A stretch of DNA of 64,000 nt from Streptomyces sp. NBC_00377 (lineage in GTDB: Bacteria > Actinomycetota > Actinomycetes > Streptomycetales > Streptomycetaceae). The notes below the pieces were generated by a model. The model worked only from the letters and a program-made list of their open reading frames with translations. It did no database searches and was not told the origin of the DNA. Where the stretch lies: positions 8,184,001 through 8,248,000 of the forward strand of contig NZ_CP107958.1 of NCBI RefSeq assembly GCF_036075115.1, written 5' to 3'. Of this stretch, positions 25,574 to 33,667 are shown in pieces; the first letter of the stretch is position 1, and every line of letters starts with the position of its first letter. A program made the translations under genes and the position numbers.

Positions 25574-26481
25574 TGGCCGACCCCGGTGGCCCGGCCGGCT
25601 GGGGCGACCCCGTACAACCGCGGTACCGCGTCGACGAGTTCCTCGTAACCGAGAGCCTCGCCCGTCCGGCCGGGGTGGACGCCTGTGACGGTCCAGCCCT
25701 CCAGCCGGTTGAGCCGGTTGCCCTCGATCCGCAGCACCTGGCCGGTAAGCCAGGCCGCGCTGTCGGAGGCCAGGTAGACCACCACTCCGGAGGCGTTGGC
25801 GGGATCGCGCGGGTCGAAGCCGCCGTCGGCCCGCAGGGACTCGCCGACGGAGAGCCCGTCCGTCATCCGCGTGGCGGCGATCGGCGAGATGGCGTTCGCG
25901 GTGACGCCGTAGCGGTGCATCTCGAGGGCGGTGAGAACGGTGAGCCCGGCGACCCCCGCTTTGGCGGCGCCGTAGTTGGACTGTCCCTGGTTGCCGAACA
26001 GCCCTGTCCCGGACGTCGTGTTGATCACCCGGCCGGCCACCCGTTCTCCCCGTTTCGACGCCTCGCGCCAGTACGCGCAGGCATGCCGGGTGAGGGCGAA
26101 GGTGCCCTTGAGATGGACGGCGATCACGGCGTCGAACTCGGCCTCGCTCATCGAGAACAGCATGCGGTCGCGCACGATCCCGGCGTTGTTCACCACGATG
26201 TCGAGCCGCCCGAACTCGGCGACGGTGTCCGCGACCATGGCCTCGGTCGCCGTCCAGTCCGTGACCGAGGCATGGTTGGCGACCGCCCGCCCGCCGCGCT
26301 CGATGATCTCCGTGACGACCTCGTCGGCCGGCGAGTCACCGGTCTGTTCGCCGTGCACGCCCGCACCGGGATCGTTCACCACCACGGTGGCGCCGGCCTC
26401 GGCGAGCGCCAGGCAGTGCGCCCGGCCCAGCCCCCTGCCACCGCCCGTCACGATGGCGACCTTGTCGTCGAGAATGCCCAC
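25570..26481 (-). CDS. SDR-family 3-hydroxyacyl-CoA dehydrogenase-like oxidoreductase
   Basis: The 303-residue product is similar in length and pattern to the SDR at 18264: TGGGRGLGRAHCLALAEAG, VVVNDPGAGVHGEQ, NNAGIVRDRMLFSMSE, and the catalytic TTSGTGLFGNQGQSNYGAAK. The GTG at 26481 has AGGAGG with a 6-nt spacer. An ATG at 26502 overlapping the CoA-transferase stop is the alternative start. The two SDRs look like paralogues serving two parallel cycles. The likely reaction is NAD-dependent oxidation of a 3-hydroxyacyl-CoA. Confidence 0.85.
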   Translation of the reverse strand: MGILDDKVAIVTGGGRGLGRAHCLALAEAGATVVVNDPGAGVHGEQTGDSPADEVVTEIIERGGRAVANHASVTDWTATEAMVADTVAEFGRLDIVVNNAGIVRDRMLFSMSEAEFDAVIAVHLKGTFALTRHACAYWREASKRGERVAGRVINTTSGTGLFGNQGQSNYGAAKAGVAGLTVLTALEMHRYGVTANAISPIAATRMTDGLSVGESLRADGGFDPRDPANASGVVVYLASDSAAWLTGQVLRIEGNRLNRLEGWTVTGVHPGRTGEALGYEELVDAVPRLYGVAPAGRATGVGQ

Positions 26482-26498
26482 GCCGTACCTCCTGAGCT

Positions 26499-27665
26499 TC
26501 ATGTGCCGGGTCGGTCGAGTTCGGCGAGCACTTCGTCGGTGTGCTCGCCGAGGGTCGGAGCGCCGCCGCGCGGCTTGTCGTCGACGCCCCAGAAGCCGAC
26601 GGGTGTCGCCACCGTCCGCAGCGGGGGCGCGTCGCCCATGCCGGGCTGTTCGACGAACGCCCCGACCGCCTCCGCCTGCGGATCGGCCGCCACCTCGGCC
26701 AGCGTCTGCACGGGCGCCCACCACACGCCCGCCGCGTCGAACCGGGCCGCCCATGCGGCGAGCGGCCGCTTCGCGAACTCCTCGTCGAACTCGGCGATCA
26801 GCTCGCGCACATGGCCCCGCCGGGCCTTCCCGGTCGCGAACCGCTCGTCGGCCGCCAGGTCCGTGCGGCCGAGCGCCTCGACGACACCGGGCCAGTGCCG
26901 GTTCCCCTCCAGTCCGACCAGCCAGAACCAGCGGTCGTCGGCGGCCCGGTAGGAGTTGTAGAGCGGGGACTCGTGCTCGGTGCGGTGCCGGGTTCGGCCG
27001 CGCCGGCCGAAGAAGTTCTGAAGGGCGAGGTCGTTGCCGTTGGCGTAGGTGCCGGAGCGCAGCAGGGACACGTCGACCACGCCGCCCTCGCCGGTGCGCT
27101 CCCGGCGCAGCAGCGCGGCCAGCACGCCCGCCACCAGATTGGACGCGGCCGTACGGTCGCCGAGGCCGGGCCGGATACCGGGCGGCGGCTCCCCGGCCGG
27201 GTTGAGCATGGCGGCGATGCCGGGCCGGGCCCAGAACGCGGACACGTCGTAGCCCGCCCGGTCGCGTTCGTCACCTGCCCAGCCGTATCCCGTCAGGGTG
27301 CCGACGACCAGCCGGGGATGGCGGGCGCGCAGCTCGTCCGGTGCCAGTCCCAGCCGCTCCAGTGCGCCGGGGCGCAGGTTGGTGACGAACACGTCGGCCC
27401 GCTCCAGCAGCCGTTCCAGCACGTCCTTGCCTTCCGCGGAGCGCAGATCGAGGACGATCCCGCGCTTGCCGCGGTTGTCGGTCTCGAACGGGGGCGCGCT
27501 GTCGATGTCCTGGCCCACGTGCCGCAGGGTGTAACGGTTGGGGTCGCCGGTCGGCGCCTCCACCTTCACCACGTCGGCGCCCCAGTCCGCGAGCATGGTG
27601 GCCGCGGCCGGTGCCGCCACCCACATGCCCAGCTCGACGACGGCAATGCCCTCAAGTGGCCGCAC
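26499..27665 (-). CDS. CaiB/BaiF (class III) CoA-transferase, atypical at the catalytic Asp
   Basis: The 388-residue class III CoA-transferase begins RPLEGIAVVELGMWVAAPAA; the GTG at 27665 has GGAGG 6 nt upstream, and longer starts lack this. Family features include MLADWGADVVKVEAPTGDP, DNRGKRGIVLDL, NLRPGALERLG and GYGWAGDERDR. The conserved catalytic Asp normally follows the motif GEGxxVDxSLL. Here the sequence is GEGGVVDVSLLRSGTYA, with Arg at that place. The paralogue at 46672 has Asp. It may use a different mechanism, bind rather than transfer CoA, or work in a hetero-oligomer. Confidence 0.8.
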   Translation of the reverse strand: MRPLEGIAVVELGMWVAAPAAATMLADWGADVVKVEAPTGDPNRYTLRHVGQDIDSAPPFETDNRGKRGIVLDLRSAEGKDVLERLLERADVFVTNLRPGALERLGLAPDELRARHPRLVVGTLTGYGWAGDERDRAGYDVSAFWARPGIAAMLNPAGEPPPGIRPGLGDRTAASNLVAGVLAALLRRERTGEGGVVDVSLLRSGTYANGNDLALQNFFGRRGRTRHRTEHESPLYNSYRAADDRWFWLVGLEGNRHWPGVVEALGRTDLAADERFATGKARRGHVRELIAEFDEEFAKRPLAAWAARFDAAGVWWAPVQTLAEVAADPQAEAVGAFVEQPGMGDAPPLRTVATPVGFWGVDDKPRGGAPTLGEHTDEVLAELDRPGT

Positions 27666-27697
27666 GGCCCACCTCCACATCGTTCGGGGACGGTTCG

Positions 27698-28477
27698 TCA
27701 CGCGCCGCGGAACTCGCCGGGCCTGCGCTCGCGGAACGCCTTCAGGCCCTCGGCGCGGTCTTCGGTGCAGAACAGCACCGAGACGGTCTCGCGCTCGTAG
27801 GCGATCGCCGCCTCCAGGTCCATGCCGAGGCCGTAGTCGATCAGCCGCTTGCCCGCCGCGAGCGCCAGCGGGGCACCCGCTGCCAGACGGGCCGCCAGCG
27901 CCTCGGCGACCTTCAGTGCGTCGCCGGGTTCGGCCAGTTCGTTGACCAGCCCCAGCACATGGGCCCGGGCCGCGTCGATCGGCTCGCCGGTGAGGATCAT
28001 CTGTTTGGCGACCGCGGGCGGCAGCAGACGCGGCAGCCGCTGGGTGCCGCCCGCGCCGGGCAGCACCCCGAGCTTCATCTCGGGCAGGCCCAGCAGGGCG
28101 CCCCGTTCCGCCACCCGGAGGTCGCAGGCGAGGGCCAGCTCCAGGCCGCCGCCGTAGGCGAAGCCGTGGACCGCCGCGACCGAGGGCTTCGGGAAGTCCT
28201 CCAGGAGCGCGAACGCCTCGGTCAGCCGTCCCACGAAGGCACGGAACTGGCCGGGCGCGGTGAACGACTCGATCTCGCCGAGGTCGGCTCCGGCCGAGAA
28301 GGCCCGGCCGGCTCCGGTCAGCACCAGGGCGCGGACGTCGTCGTTGTCGCGCAGGTCGTCCAGCGCCTCGGTGAGCCGTTCGACCGTCTCGGAGCCGACG
28401 GCGTTCAGCCGTCCGGGACGGTCGAGGGTCAGCACGGCGATGTCGTCGCGCAGTTCGGTACGCAGCACGGTGCTCAC
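27698..28477 (-). CDS. Enoyl-CoA hydratase, canonical active site
   Basis: This 259-residue crotonase carries both catalytic glutamates: GFAYGGGLELALACDLRVAE and GLPEMKLGVLPGAGGTQRLP. It should hydrate 2-enoyl-CoA to 3-hydroxyacyl-CoA in the cytoplasm. Among the six crotonase-fold proteins of the window it is the only one with both residues. The GTG start lies 1 nt after the stop of the SDR at 28479-29234. Confidence 0.9.
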   Translation of the reverse strand: MSTVLRTELRDDIAVLTLDRPGRLNAVGSETVERLTEALDDLRDNDDVRALVLTGAGRAFSAGADLGEIESFTAPGQFRAFVGRLTEAFALLEDFPKPSVAAVHGFAYGGGLELALACDLRVAERGALLGLPEMKLGVLPGAGGTQRLPRLLPPAVAKQMILTGEPIDAARAHVLGLVNELAEPGDALKVAEALAARLAAGAPLALAAGKRLIDYGLGMDLEAAIAYERETVSVLFCTEDRAEGLKAFRERRPGEFRGA

Positions 28478-28478
28478 C

Positions 28479-29234
28479 TCAGACCATCGTGAGTCCGCCG
28501 CTGACCGAGAGCGTCTGCCCGGTCACATAGGCGGCGTCGTCGGAGACGAGGAAGGTCACCACGTCGGCGATCTCGGTGGGCCGGGCGACGCGGCGCAGCG
28601 GGATCGCCCGCACCGTCGCGTCGTACATCTTCTGGCTGTACTCGGCGACCTGCCCGAGCAGCGCGGTGTCGGTGGGCCCCGGGCAGACGCTGTTCACGGT
28701 GATGCCGTGCCGGGCGACCTCGCGGGCCAGCGCCTTGCCGAAGGCGATGACCCCGCCCTTCGTCGCGGAGTACACGACCTCGCCGGAGGAGCCGACGCGG
28801 CCGGCGTCCGAGGCGATGTGCACGATCCTCCCGCCGCCGCGTTCGATCATCGGGTCGAGGACCGCCCGGGTCACGGTGATCGTGCCGCGCAGATTGACGG
28901 CGATGATCCGGTCCCAGGTGGCCTCCGCGCTGTCCACGAAGCGGCCGATGACATCGACGGCAGCGTTGTTGACCAGGATGTCCACCGGCCCGAGTGCGGC
29001 CGTCACGCGCTCCACGGCGGCGCGTACGGCCGCGCTGTCGGAGATGTCCGCGCCCACCGCCGTCGTCCGCGCCGTGTAGCGCTCCGCGAGCCGGGCCGCC
29101 ACCTTGTCCGCGGCCTCCGGGTCCAGGTCGCAGACGGCGACGGCGGCTCCATGGGCGGCGAGCCGCTCGGCGATGGCCTCGCCGATGCCCCGCCCCGCCC
29201 CGGTGACGAGCGCCACCTTGTCCCGTACGCTCAC
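28479..29234 (-). CDS. SDR oxidoreductase resembling BadH-type alicyclic hydroxyacyl-CoA dehydrogenase
   Basis: The 251-residue SDR has TGAGRGIGEAIAERLAAHGA, NNAAVDVIGRF, the catalytic HIASDAGRVGSSGEVVYSATK and, after it, GITVNSVCPGPTDTALL. From memory, the ASDAxRVGSSGExVY and CPGPTDTAL stretches resemble BadH, the 2-hydroxycyclohexanecarboxyl-CoA dehydrogenase of Rhodopseudomonas; this needs an alignment. If so, the operon may process a ring-carrying acyl-CoA. The GTG start is the first gene of a minus-strand operon (SDR, hydratase, CoA-transferase, SDR, DoxX, dehydrogenase). Confidence 0.8.
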   Translation of the reverse strand: MSVRDKVALVTGAGRGIGEAIAERLAAHGAAVAVCDLDPEAADKVAARLAERYTARTTAVGADISDSAAVRAAVERVTAALGPVDILVNNAAVDVIGRFVDSAEATWDRIIAVNLRGTITVTRAVLDPMIERGGGRIVHIASDAGRVGSSGEVVYSATKGGVIAFGKALAREVARHGITVNSVCPGPTDTALLGQVAEYSQKMYDATVRAIPLRRVARPTEIADVVTFLVSDDAAYVTGQTLSVSGGLTMV

Positions 29235-29257
29235 GCGCCCTCCCTCGCCCGGACCTC

Positions 29258-29297
29258 GATACAGCGCTATCGTATAACTACTTCAGCTAAATAAGCG
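29258..29297. promoter_or_regulatory. Divergent AT-rich promoter/operator region
   Basis: The gap separates the SDR (minus, start 29234) and the acyl-CoA dehydrogenase (plus, start 29320). It holds GATACAGCGCTATC (arms GATA and TATC), then CGTATAACTACTTCAGCTAAATAAGCG. TATAACTA recurs near 39059-39066. It has no TGAAT half-site, so assignment to the regulon is weaker than for the other gaps. Confidence 0.4.
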
Positions 29298-29319
29298 AGA
29301 TGCACGAGCGGAGTCGAGT

Positions 29320-30462
29320 ATGCGCCGTACGATCTTCACCGAGGAACACGAGCTGTTCCGGGAGACCGCCCGCACCTTCTACCTGCGCGAATGCGCCCCG
29401 CACACCGAGCAGTGGGAGCGCGACGGGCAGGTGGGCCGGGCCGCGTGGGCGGCGGCGGGCAAGGCCGGACTCATCGGCTGGCAGTTCCCGCAGGAGTACG
29501 GCGGGCAGGGGATCTGGGACTTCCGCTACAACGCCATCATGGCCGAGGAGATGGCGGCCACCAGCTCGGTCGGCATCGGGCTCGGCCTCCAGAACGACGT
29601 CATACCGCCCTACCTCGCACGCCTGACCACCCCGGAGCAGAAGGCGCGCTGGCTGCCCGGGGTGATCAGCGGCGAGACGATCTGCGCGCTCGCGCTGTCG
29701 GAACCCTCCGCCGGCTCCGACCTCAAGAACATCCGCACCACCGCCCGCCGGGACGGCGACGAGTGGGTGATCGACGGCTCCAAGACCTTCATCACCAACG
29801 GCATCCTGGCCGACCTGGTCATCGTTGCCTGCAAGACCGACCCGGACGCGGGCCACAAGGGCATCAGCCTGATCGTCGTCGAGCGCGGCGCCGAGGGCTT
29901 CGAGCGCGGACGCAAGCTCGACAAGGTCGGCATGAAGGCCCAGGACACCGCGGAACTCTTCTTCCACGAGGTGCGCGTCCCCGCCGGGAACCTCGTCGGG
30001 CAGGAGGGGTGCGGTTTCTACCACATGATGGGCAACCTGCCGACGGAGCGGCTCGCCATCGCCGTCTCCTCGCTGGCGGCGGCCGAACGGGCCTTCGCGC
30101 TGGCGCTCGAGTACGCCAGAACCCGCACGGCGTTCGGGCAGCCGATCGGGCAGTTCCAGGCCAACAGGTTCGCGCTCGCCGACGTCAAGGCCAAGCTGGG
30201 CGCGGCCCGGGTCTACCTGGACGGCTGCATCATGGCCCTGTTCCAGGGCGACCTGACAGCCGAGGAGGCGGCCGCCGCGAAGTACTGGACGTCCGAGACC
30301 GGCTGGGAGGTCATCGACCGCTGTATGCAGCTTTTCGGCGGCTACGGCTACGTCAACGAGTACGAGATCGCCCGTATCTGGCGGGACAGCAGGGTGCAGC
30401 GGGTTTTCGGCGGGACCTCGGAGATCATGCAGGAGATCGTCGGCCGGTCCCTGGGTCTGTGA
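29320..30462 (+). CDS. Acyl-CoA dehydrogenase (long-chain/isovaleryl-type active site)
   Basis: The 380-residue FAD enzyme carries QEYGGQGIWDFRYNAIMAEE, ALSEPSAGSDLKNIRTTARR, RTAFGQPIGQFQANRFALAD and CMQLFGGYGYVNEYEIARIWR. The C-terminal position reads FGGTSEIM (no Glu), while NLPTERLAIAVSS near residue 242 supplies the alternative base. It is followed by 107 nt with an operator-like palindrome and then an aldehyde dehydrogenase, so it may form its own transcript. Confidence 0.88.
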   Translation: MRRTIFTEEHELFRETARTFYLRECAPHTEQWERDGQVGRAAWAAAGKAGLIGWQFPQEYGGQGIWDFRYNAIMAEEMAATSSVGIGLGLQNDVIPPYLARLTTPEQKARWLPGVISGETICALALSEPSAGSDLKNIRTTARRDGDEWVIDGSKTFITNGILADLVIVACKTDPDAGHKGISLIVVERGAEGFERGRKLDKVGMKAQDTAELFFHEVRVPAGNLVGQEGCGFYHMMGNLPTERLAIAVSSLAAAERAFALALEYARTRTAFGQPIGQFQANRFALADVKAKLGAARVYLDGCIMALFQGDLTAEEAAAAKYWTSETGWEVIDRCMQLFGGYGYVNEYEIARIWRDSRVQRVFGGTSEIMQEIVGRSLGL

Positions 30463-30505
30463 GGCCGCCGGCCGGCGGGGTGCCGAACTCATTGACTAGC
30501 TTCGA

Positions 30506-30524
30506 TAAATAGGTTAGCTATTTA
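30506..30524. promoter_or_regulatory. Perfect 7-bp inverted repeat upstream of the ALDH operon
   Basis: TAAATAG (30506-30512) and CTATTTA (30518-30524) form a perfect palindrome around GTTAG. It sits in an AT-rich patch 46 nt before the ALDH start and could be a regulator site or promoter element for the 30570-35987 operon, which ends with the first GntR gene. Confidence 0.55.
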
Positions 30525-30569
30525 GCCCTGGATGCGCGGACGGCGCACACAGGGCTCAGGGAGGCACCC

Positions 30570-32060
30570 GTGGTCACGGTCGACGTGCAGCTCCACCAGG
30601 AAAGAGCCGAGCGGGATCTGCCGCGGCCGAGGCTGGTCATCGGCGGCAAGGACGTCACCGATCCGAGCGGCGGCGTCCACGAGCACCGCAACCCGGCGAC
30701 CGGGCTGGTCCAGGCGCACATCCCGCTCGCGGGCCCTGCCGAGGTGGACCGGGCCGTCGCCGCGGCCCGCCAGGCCTTCGAGGTCTGGGGCGCCATGCGG
30801 CCCGCCGAACGCCGCCGCCTCCTCACCCGTTTCGCCGGTCTGCTCCGCGACCACATCCCCGCCTTCGCCGCGATCAGCCCGCTGGAGAACGGCGTCTGCA
30901 TCGGAGGCTGGGCGGACAACGTCGGACCGCACGTCGCCGAGTGGACCGAGTACTACGCGGGCTGGGCCGACAAGATCGAGGGGCTGGTCGGGGCGGGCCA
31001 CAGCCCGCACGAGAACTTCGAGTACACGATCGCCGAGCCCTACGGGGTCATCGGCCACATCATCACGTGGAACTCGCCCGCGCTGTCGCTGGCGATGAAG
31101 GTCCCGCCGTCGCTCGCCGCCGGGAACACCGTGGTCATCAAACCGGCCGAGGCCACACCGTTCTCCGCCCTGCTCTTCGCCGACCTGGCCCATGAGGCGG
31201 GCATCCCCGAGGGCGTCGTCAACGTCGTCACCGGACTCGGCGACGCCGGCGCGGCCCTGGTGAACCACCCCGGCGTGGACAAGATCTCCTTCACCGGCGG
31301 ACCCGCCACCGCGCGCCGCATCATGGCCGACGCGGCGCGGAGCCTCAAACCCGTTGTCTTCGAACTGGGCGGCAAGTCCGCCAACCTCCTGTTCGCCGAC
31401 TCCGACCTGGACACCGTCGTCCCCTACTGCGCGGCCTTCGCCATGAGCAACACCGGCCAGGGCTGCGCGCTGCCCACCAGGCTGCTGGTGGAGCGCCCGG
31501 TCTACGACGAGGTGATCGCGCGCGTCGCGGGCGTGGTCGCCCACCTGCCCGTCGGAGACCCGCTGGACCCGGCGACGTACATCGGACCCCTCGTCGACGC
31601 CGCCGCCCGCGACCGGGTCCAGGGCGTGATCGACAGTGCGGCCGGGAGCGGTGCGGGACGCCTGGTGAGCGGCGGTGAACGCATCGACGCCGACGGGTAC
31701 TTCGTCGCCCCGACCGTCTTCGCGGACGTCGACAACCGTAGCGACCTCGCGCAGCGGGAGATCTTCGGACCCGTCCTCGCCATCACCCCGTTCGACACGG
31801 AGGACGAGGCCGTCGCGCTCGCCAACGACACCGAGTACGGCCTGTCCGCCTACATCCAGAGCCACGACATCGCCCGCGTGAACCGCCTGGTGCCACGGCT
31901 GAGGGCCGGGACGGTCTACGTCAACCCCGGCCCCAACCCGATCACCTCGCCGGCCACGCCCTTCGGCGGCGTCGGCATCAGCGGGTTCGGCCGGGAAGGC
32001 GGCAGAGCGGGACTCGACGAGTTCATCCACGTCAAGGGCGTAGGCGTCGGCCGCGTCTGA
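30570..32060 (+). CDS. Aldehyde dehydrogenase
   Basis: The 496-residue NAD(P)-dependent enzyme oxidises an aldehyde to its acid. Landmarks are PYGVIGHIITWNSPALSLAMK, VVIKPAEATPFSAL, FTGGPATARRIM, the general base in VFELGGKSANL (near 265) and the catalytic Cys in SNTGQGCALPTR (near 298), followed by EIFGPVLAITPFD and a typical FGGVGISGFGREGG ending. The GTG start follows GGGAGG. Being upstream of an acyl-CoA synthetase, it suggests that the pathway takes an aldehyde or alcohol to an acid before CoA activation. Confidence 0.9.
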   Translation: MVTVDVQLHQERAERDLPRPRLVIGGKDVTDPSGGVHEHRNPATGLVQAHIPLAGPAEVDRAVAAARQAFEVWGAMRPAERRRLLTRFAGLLRDHIPAFAAISPLENGVCIGGWADNVGPHVAEWTEYYAGWADKIEGLVGAGHSPHENFEYTIAEPYGVIGHIITWNSPALSLAMKVPPSLAAGNTVVIKPAEATPFSALLFADLAHEAGIPEGVVNVVTGLGDAGAALVNHPGVDKISFTGGPATARRIMADAARSLKPVVFELGGKSANLLFADSDLDTVVPYCAAFAMSNTGQGCALPTRLLVERPVYDEVIARVAGVVAHLPVGDPLDPATYIGPLVDAAARDRVQGVIDSAAGSGAGRLVSGGERIDADGYFVAPTVFADVDNRSDLAQREIFGPVLAITPFDTEDEAVALANDTEYGLSAYIQSHDIARVNRLVPRLRAGTVYVNPGPNPITSPATPFGGVGISGFGREGGRAGLDEFIHVKGVGVGRV

Positions 32061-32088
32061 CGTCCTCTCACCTCCTGGAGCCAACAGC

Positions 32089-33663
32089 ATGCACCCCGCC
32101 CGCCGCCTGACGTTCGGCGACATCATCCGTGAGCACCGAAGGTCCTTCCCCGGCACAGTCGCCCTCGTCGACGGCGACGTCCGGCTGACCTGGCCGCAGC
32201 TGGACGAGCGCACAAACCGCCTGGCCCACGCCCTGACCGCCGCCGGCGTCGGGCCCGGCGACCGGATCCTGTGGCTCGGACAGAACTCCTTCCGGATCTG
32301 GGAACTGCTCGGCGCAGCCGCCAAGACGGGCGCCATGGTCTGTCCCGGCTACTGGCGCTGGGCCGCCCCCGAAATGGCGTTCGCCGTGCGGGACTTCGAT
32401 CCCCGGGTGGTCGTCTGGCAGGACGAGGAGATCGGCGACACGGTCGCCAAGGCCCGCGCCGAACTGGGCGACGACCACCGCGCGTTGTGGCTGCGCCACG
32501 ACACCGGGGAACCCGACGGCTACGAGTCCTTCCTGGCCGCCGGCTCGCCCGAGGACCCGGACACCGACGTCGATCCGGACTCCGCGCTGCTGGTCATCTA
32601 CACCGCCGCCATCTCGGGACGGCAGTCCGGCTCGATGCTCTCCCACCGCAACCTGCTCGCCATGGGCACGGGCGCCGCCTGGATGGGCGACATCGGGGCG
32701 GAGACGGCCTTCCTCGGCGCCGGCCCGATGTTCCACATCGGCAACTACCAGTTCTGGGGCGTCCCGGCCTTCGTCCACGGCGGCAAGAACGTGATCGTGC
32801 GCCGGGTGGTGGCCGAGGAACTGCTCCCCGTGCTGGCACAGGAGCGGTGCACGCACGCCTATCTGATGCCCCCGACCATCGCACAGCTCGTCGCGCTGAA
32901 CCGCGAGGCCGGCCACGACCTCTCCCACCTGCGCGCCAGCGTCGCCGCACCCCTGTGGCAGGGCACCGTGCCCACCGACCGGAGCCGGTTCACCCGCAAC
33001 GGCGGGGGAGAGGGCCGCGGCTACGGCCAGACCGAGGTGACCGGCTTCGCCGTGACCGGCGCGTACGGCGGTAGCGGCGAGGGCAACGCGGGACGCCCCG
33101 GCCCCGGCACCGCCGTACGCGTGCTGAACGACGCGGACGAGGAGTGCGCCGCCGGCGAGGCGGGCGAGATCTGCCTGCGCGGCGACCTCGTGCACCTCGG
33201 CTACTGGAACCGGCCGCAGATCAACGAGGAGCGCTTCCGGTCCGGCTGGTGGCACACCACCGACCTGGGCCGCCGCGAGCCCGACGGCACGATCAGCTTC
33301 CTCGGCACGACGACCCGCATGCTCAAGTCGGCGGCCGAGAACATCTTCCCGGCGGAGGTGGAGAACTGCATCGAGTCCCACCCGGCCGTCCGGGAGGCGG
33401 CGGTGATCGGCGTGCCGAACGAGCGCTGGGCGCAGGACGTCAAGGCGGTCGTGGTGCTCCACCCGGACGCCGGACCCGTGACCGCGCGGGACGTCGTCGA
33501 ACACTGCCGGGCGCGGATCGCCTCGTACAAGAAGCCCAAGACGGTGGAGTTCGTCGAGGCGCTGCCCCGCACCAAGGACTTCGCCATGGACTACGAGGCG
33601 CTCGACGAGCGCTTCGGCGGGGGCGGCTACCCCGGCGGCGACACGCTCGGCGCGGGACGGTGA
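32089..33663 (+). CDS. AMP-binding acyl-CoA synthetase-like protein with divergent motifs
   Basis: The 524-residue protein has the adenylate-forming fold (TWPQLDERTNRLAHALTAAG; GYGQTEVTGFAVTG; WWHTTDLGRREPDGTISFLG; ENIFPAEVENCIESHPAV). Two motifs are unusual. The P-loop reads IYTAAISGRQSGSMLSHRNL instead of YTSGTTGxPKG. The C-terminus reads PRTKDFAMDYEALDERFG, where most enzymes have PRTxxGKxxRxxLR with the acyl-adenylate lysine. It may belong to a known divergent actinobacterial subgroup, but weak or altered activity is possible. It is followed 4 nt later by a thiolase-fold gene. Confidence 0.8.
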   Translation: MHPARRLTFGDIIREHRRSFPGTVALVDGDVRLTWPQLDERTNRLAHALTAAGVGPGDRILWLGQNSFRIWELLGAAAKTGAMVCPGYWRWAAPEMAFAVRDFDPRVVVWQDEEIGDTVAKARAELGDDHRALWLRHDTGEPDGYESFLAAGSPEDPDTDVDPDSALLVIYTAAISGRQSGSMLSHRNLLAMGTGAAWMGDIGAETAFLGAGPMFHIGNYQFWGVPAFVHGGKNVIVRRVVAEELLPVLAQERCTHAYLMPPTIAQLVALNREAGHDLSHLRASVAAPLWQGTVPTDRSRFTRNGGGEGRGYGQTEVTGFAVTGAYGGSGEGNAGRPGPGTAVRVLNDADEECAAGEAGEICLRGDLVHLGYWNRPQINEERFRSGWWHTTDLGRREPDGTISFLGTTTRMLKSAAENIFPAEVENCIESHPAVREAAVIGVPNERWAQDVKAVVVLHPDAGPVTARDVVEHCRARIASYKKPKTVEFVEALPRTKDFAMDYEALDERFGGGGYPGGDTLGAGR

Positions 33664-33667
33664 CGGC

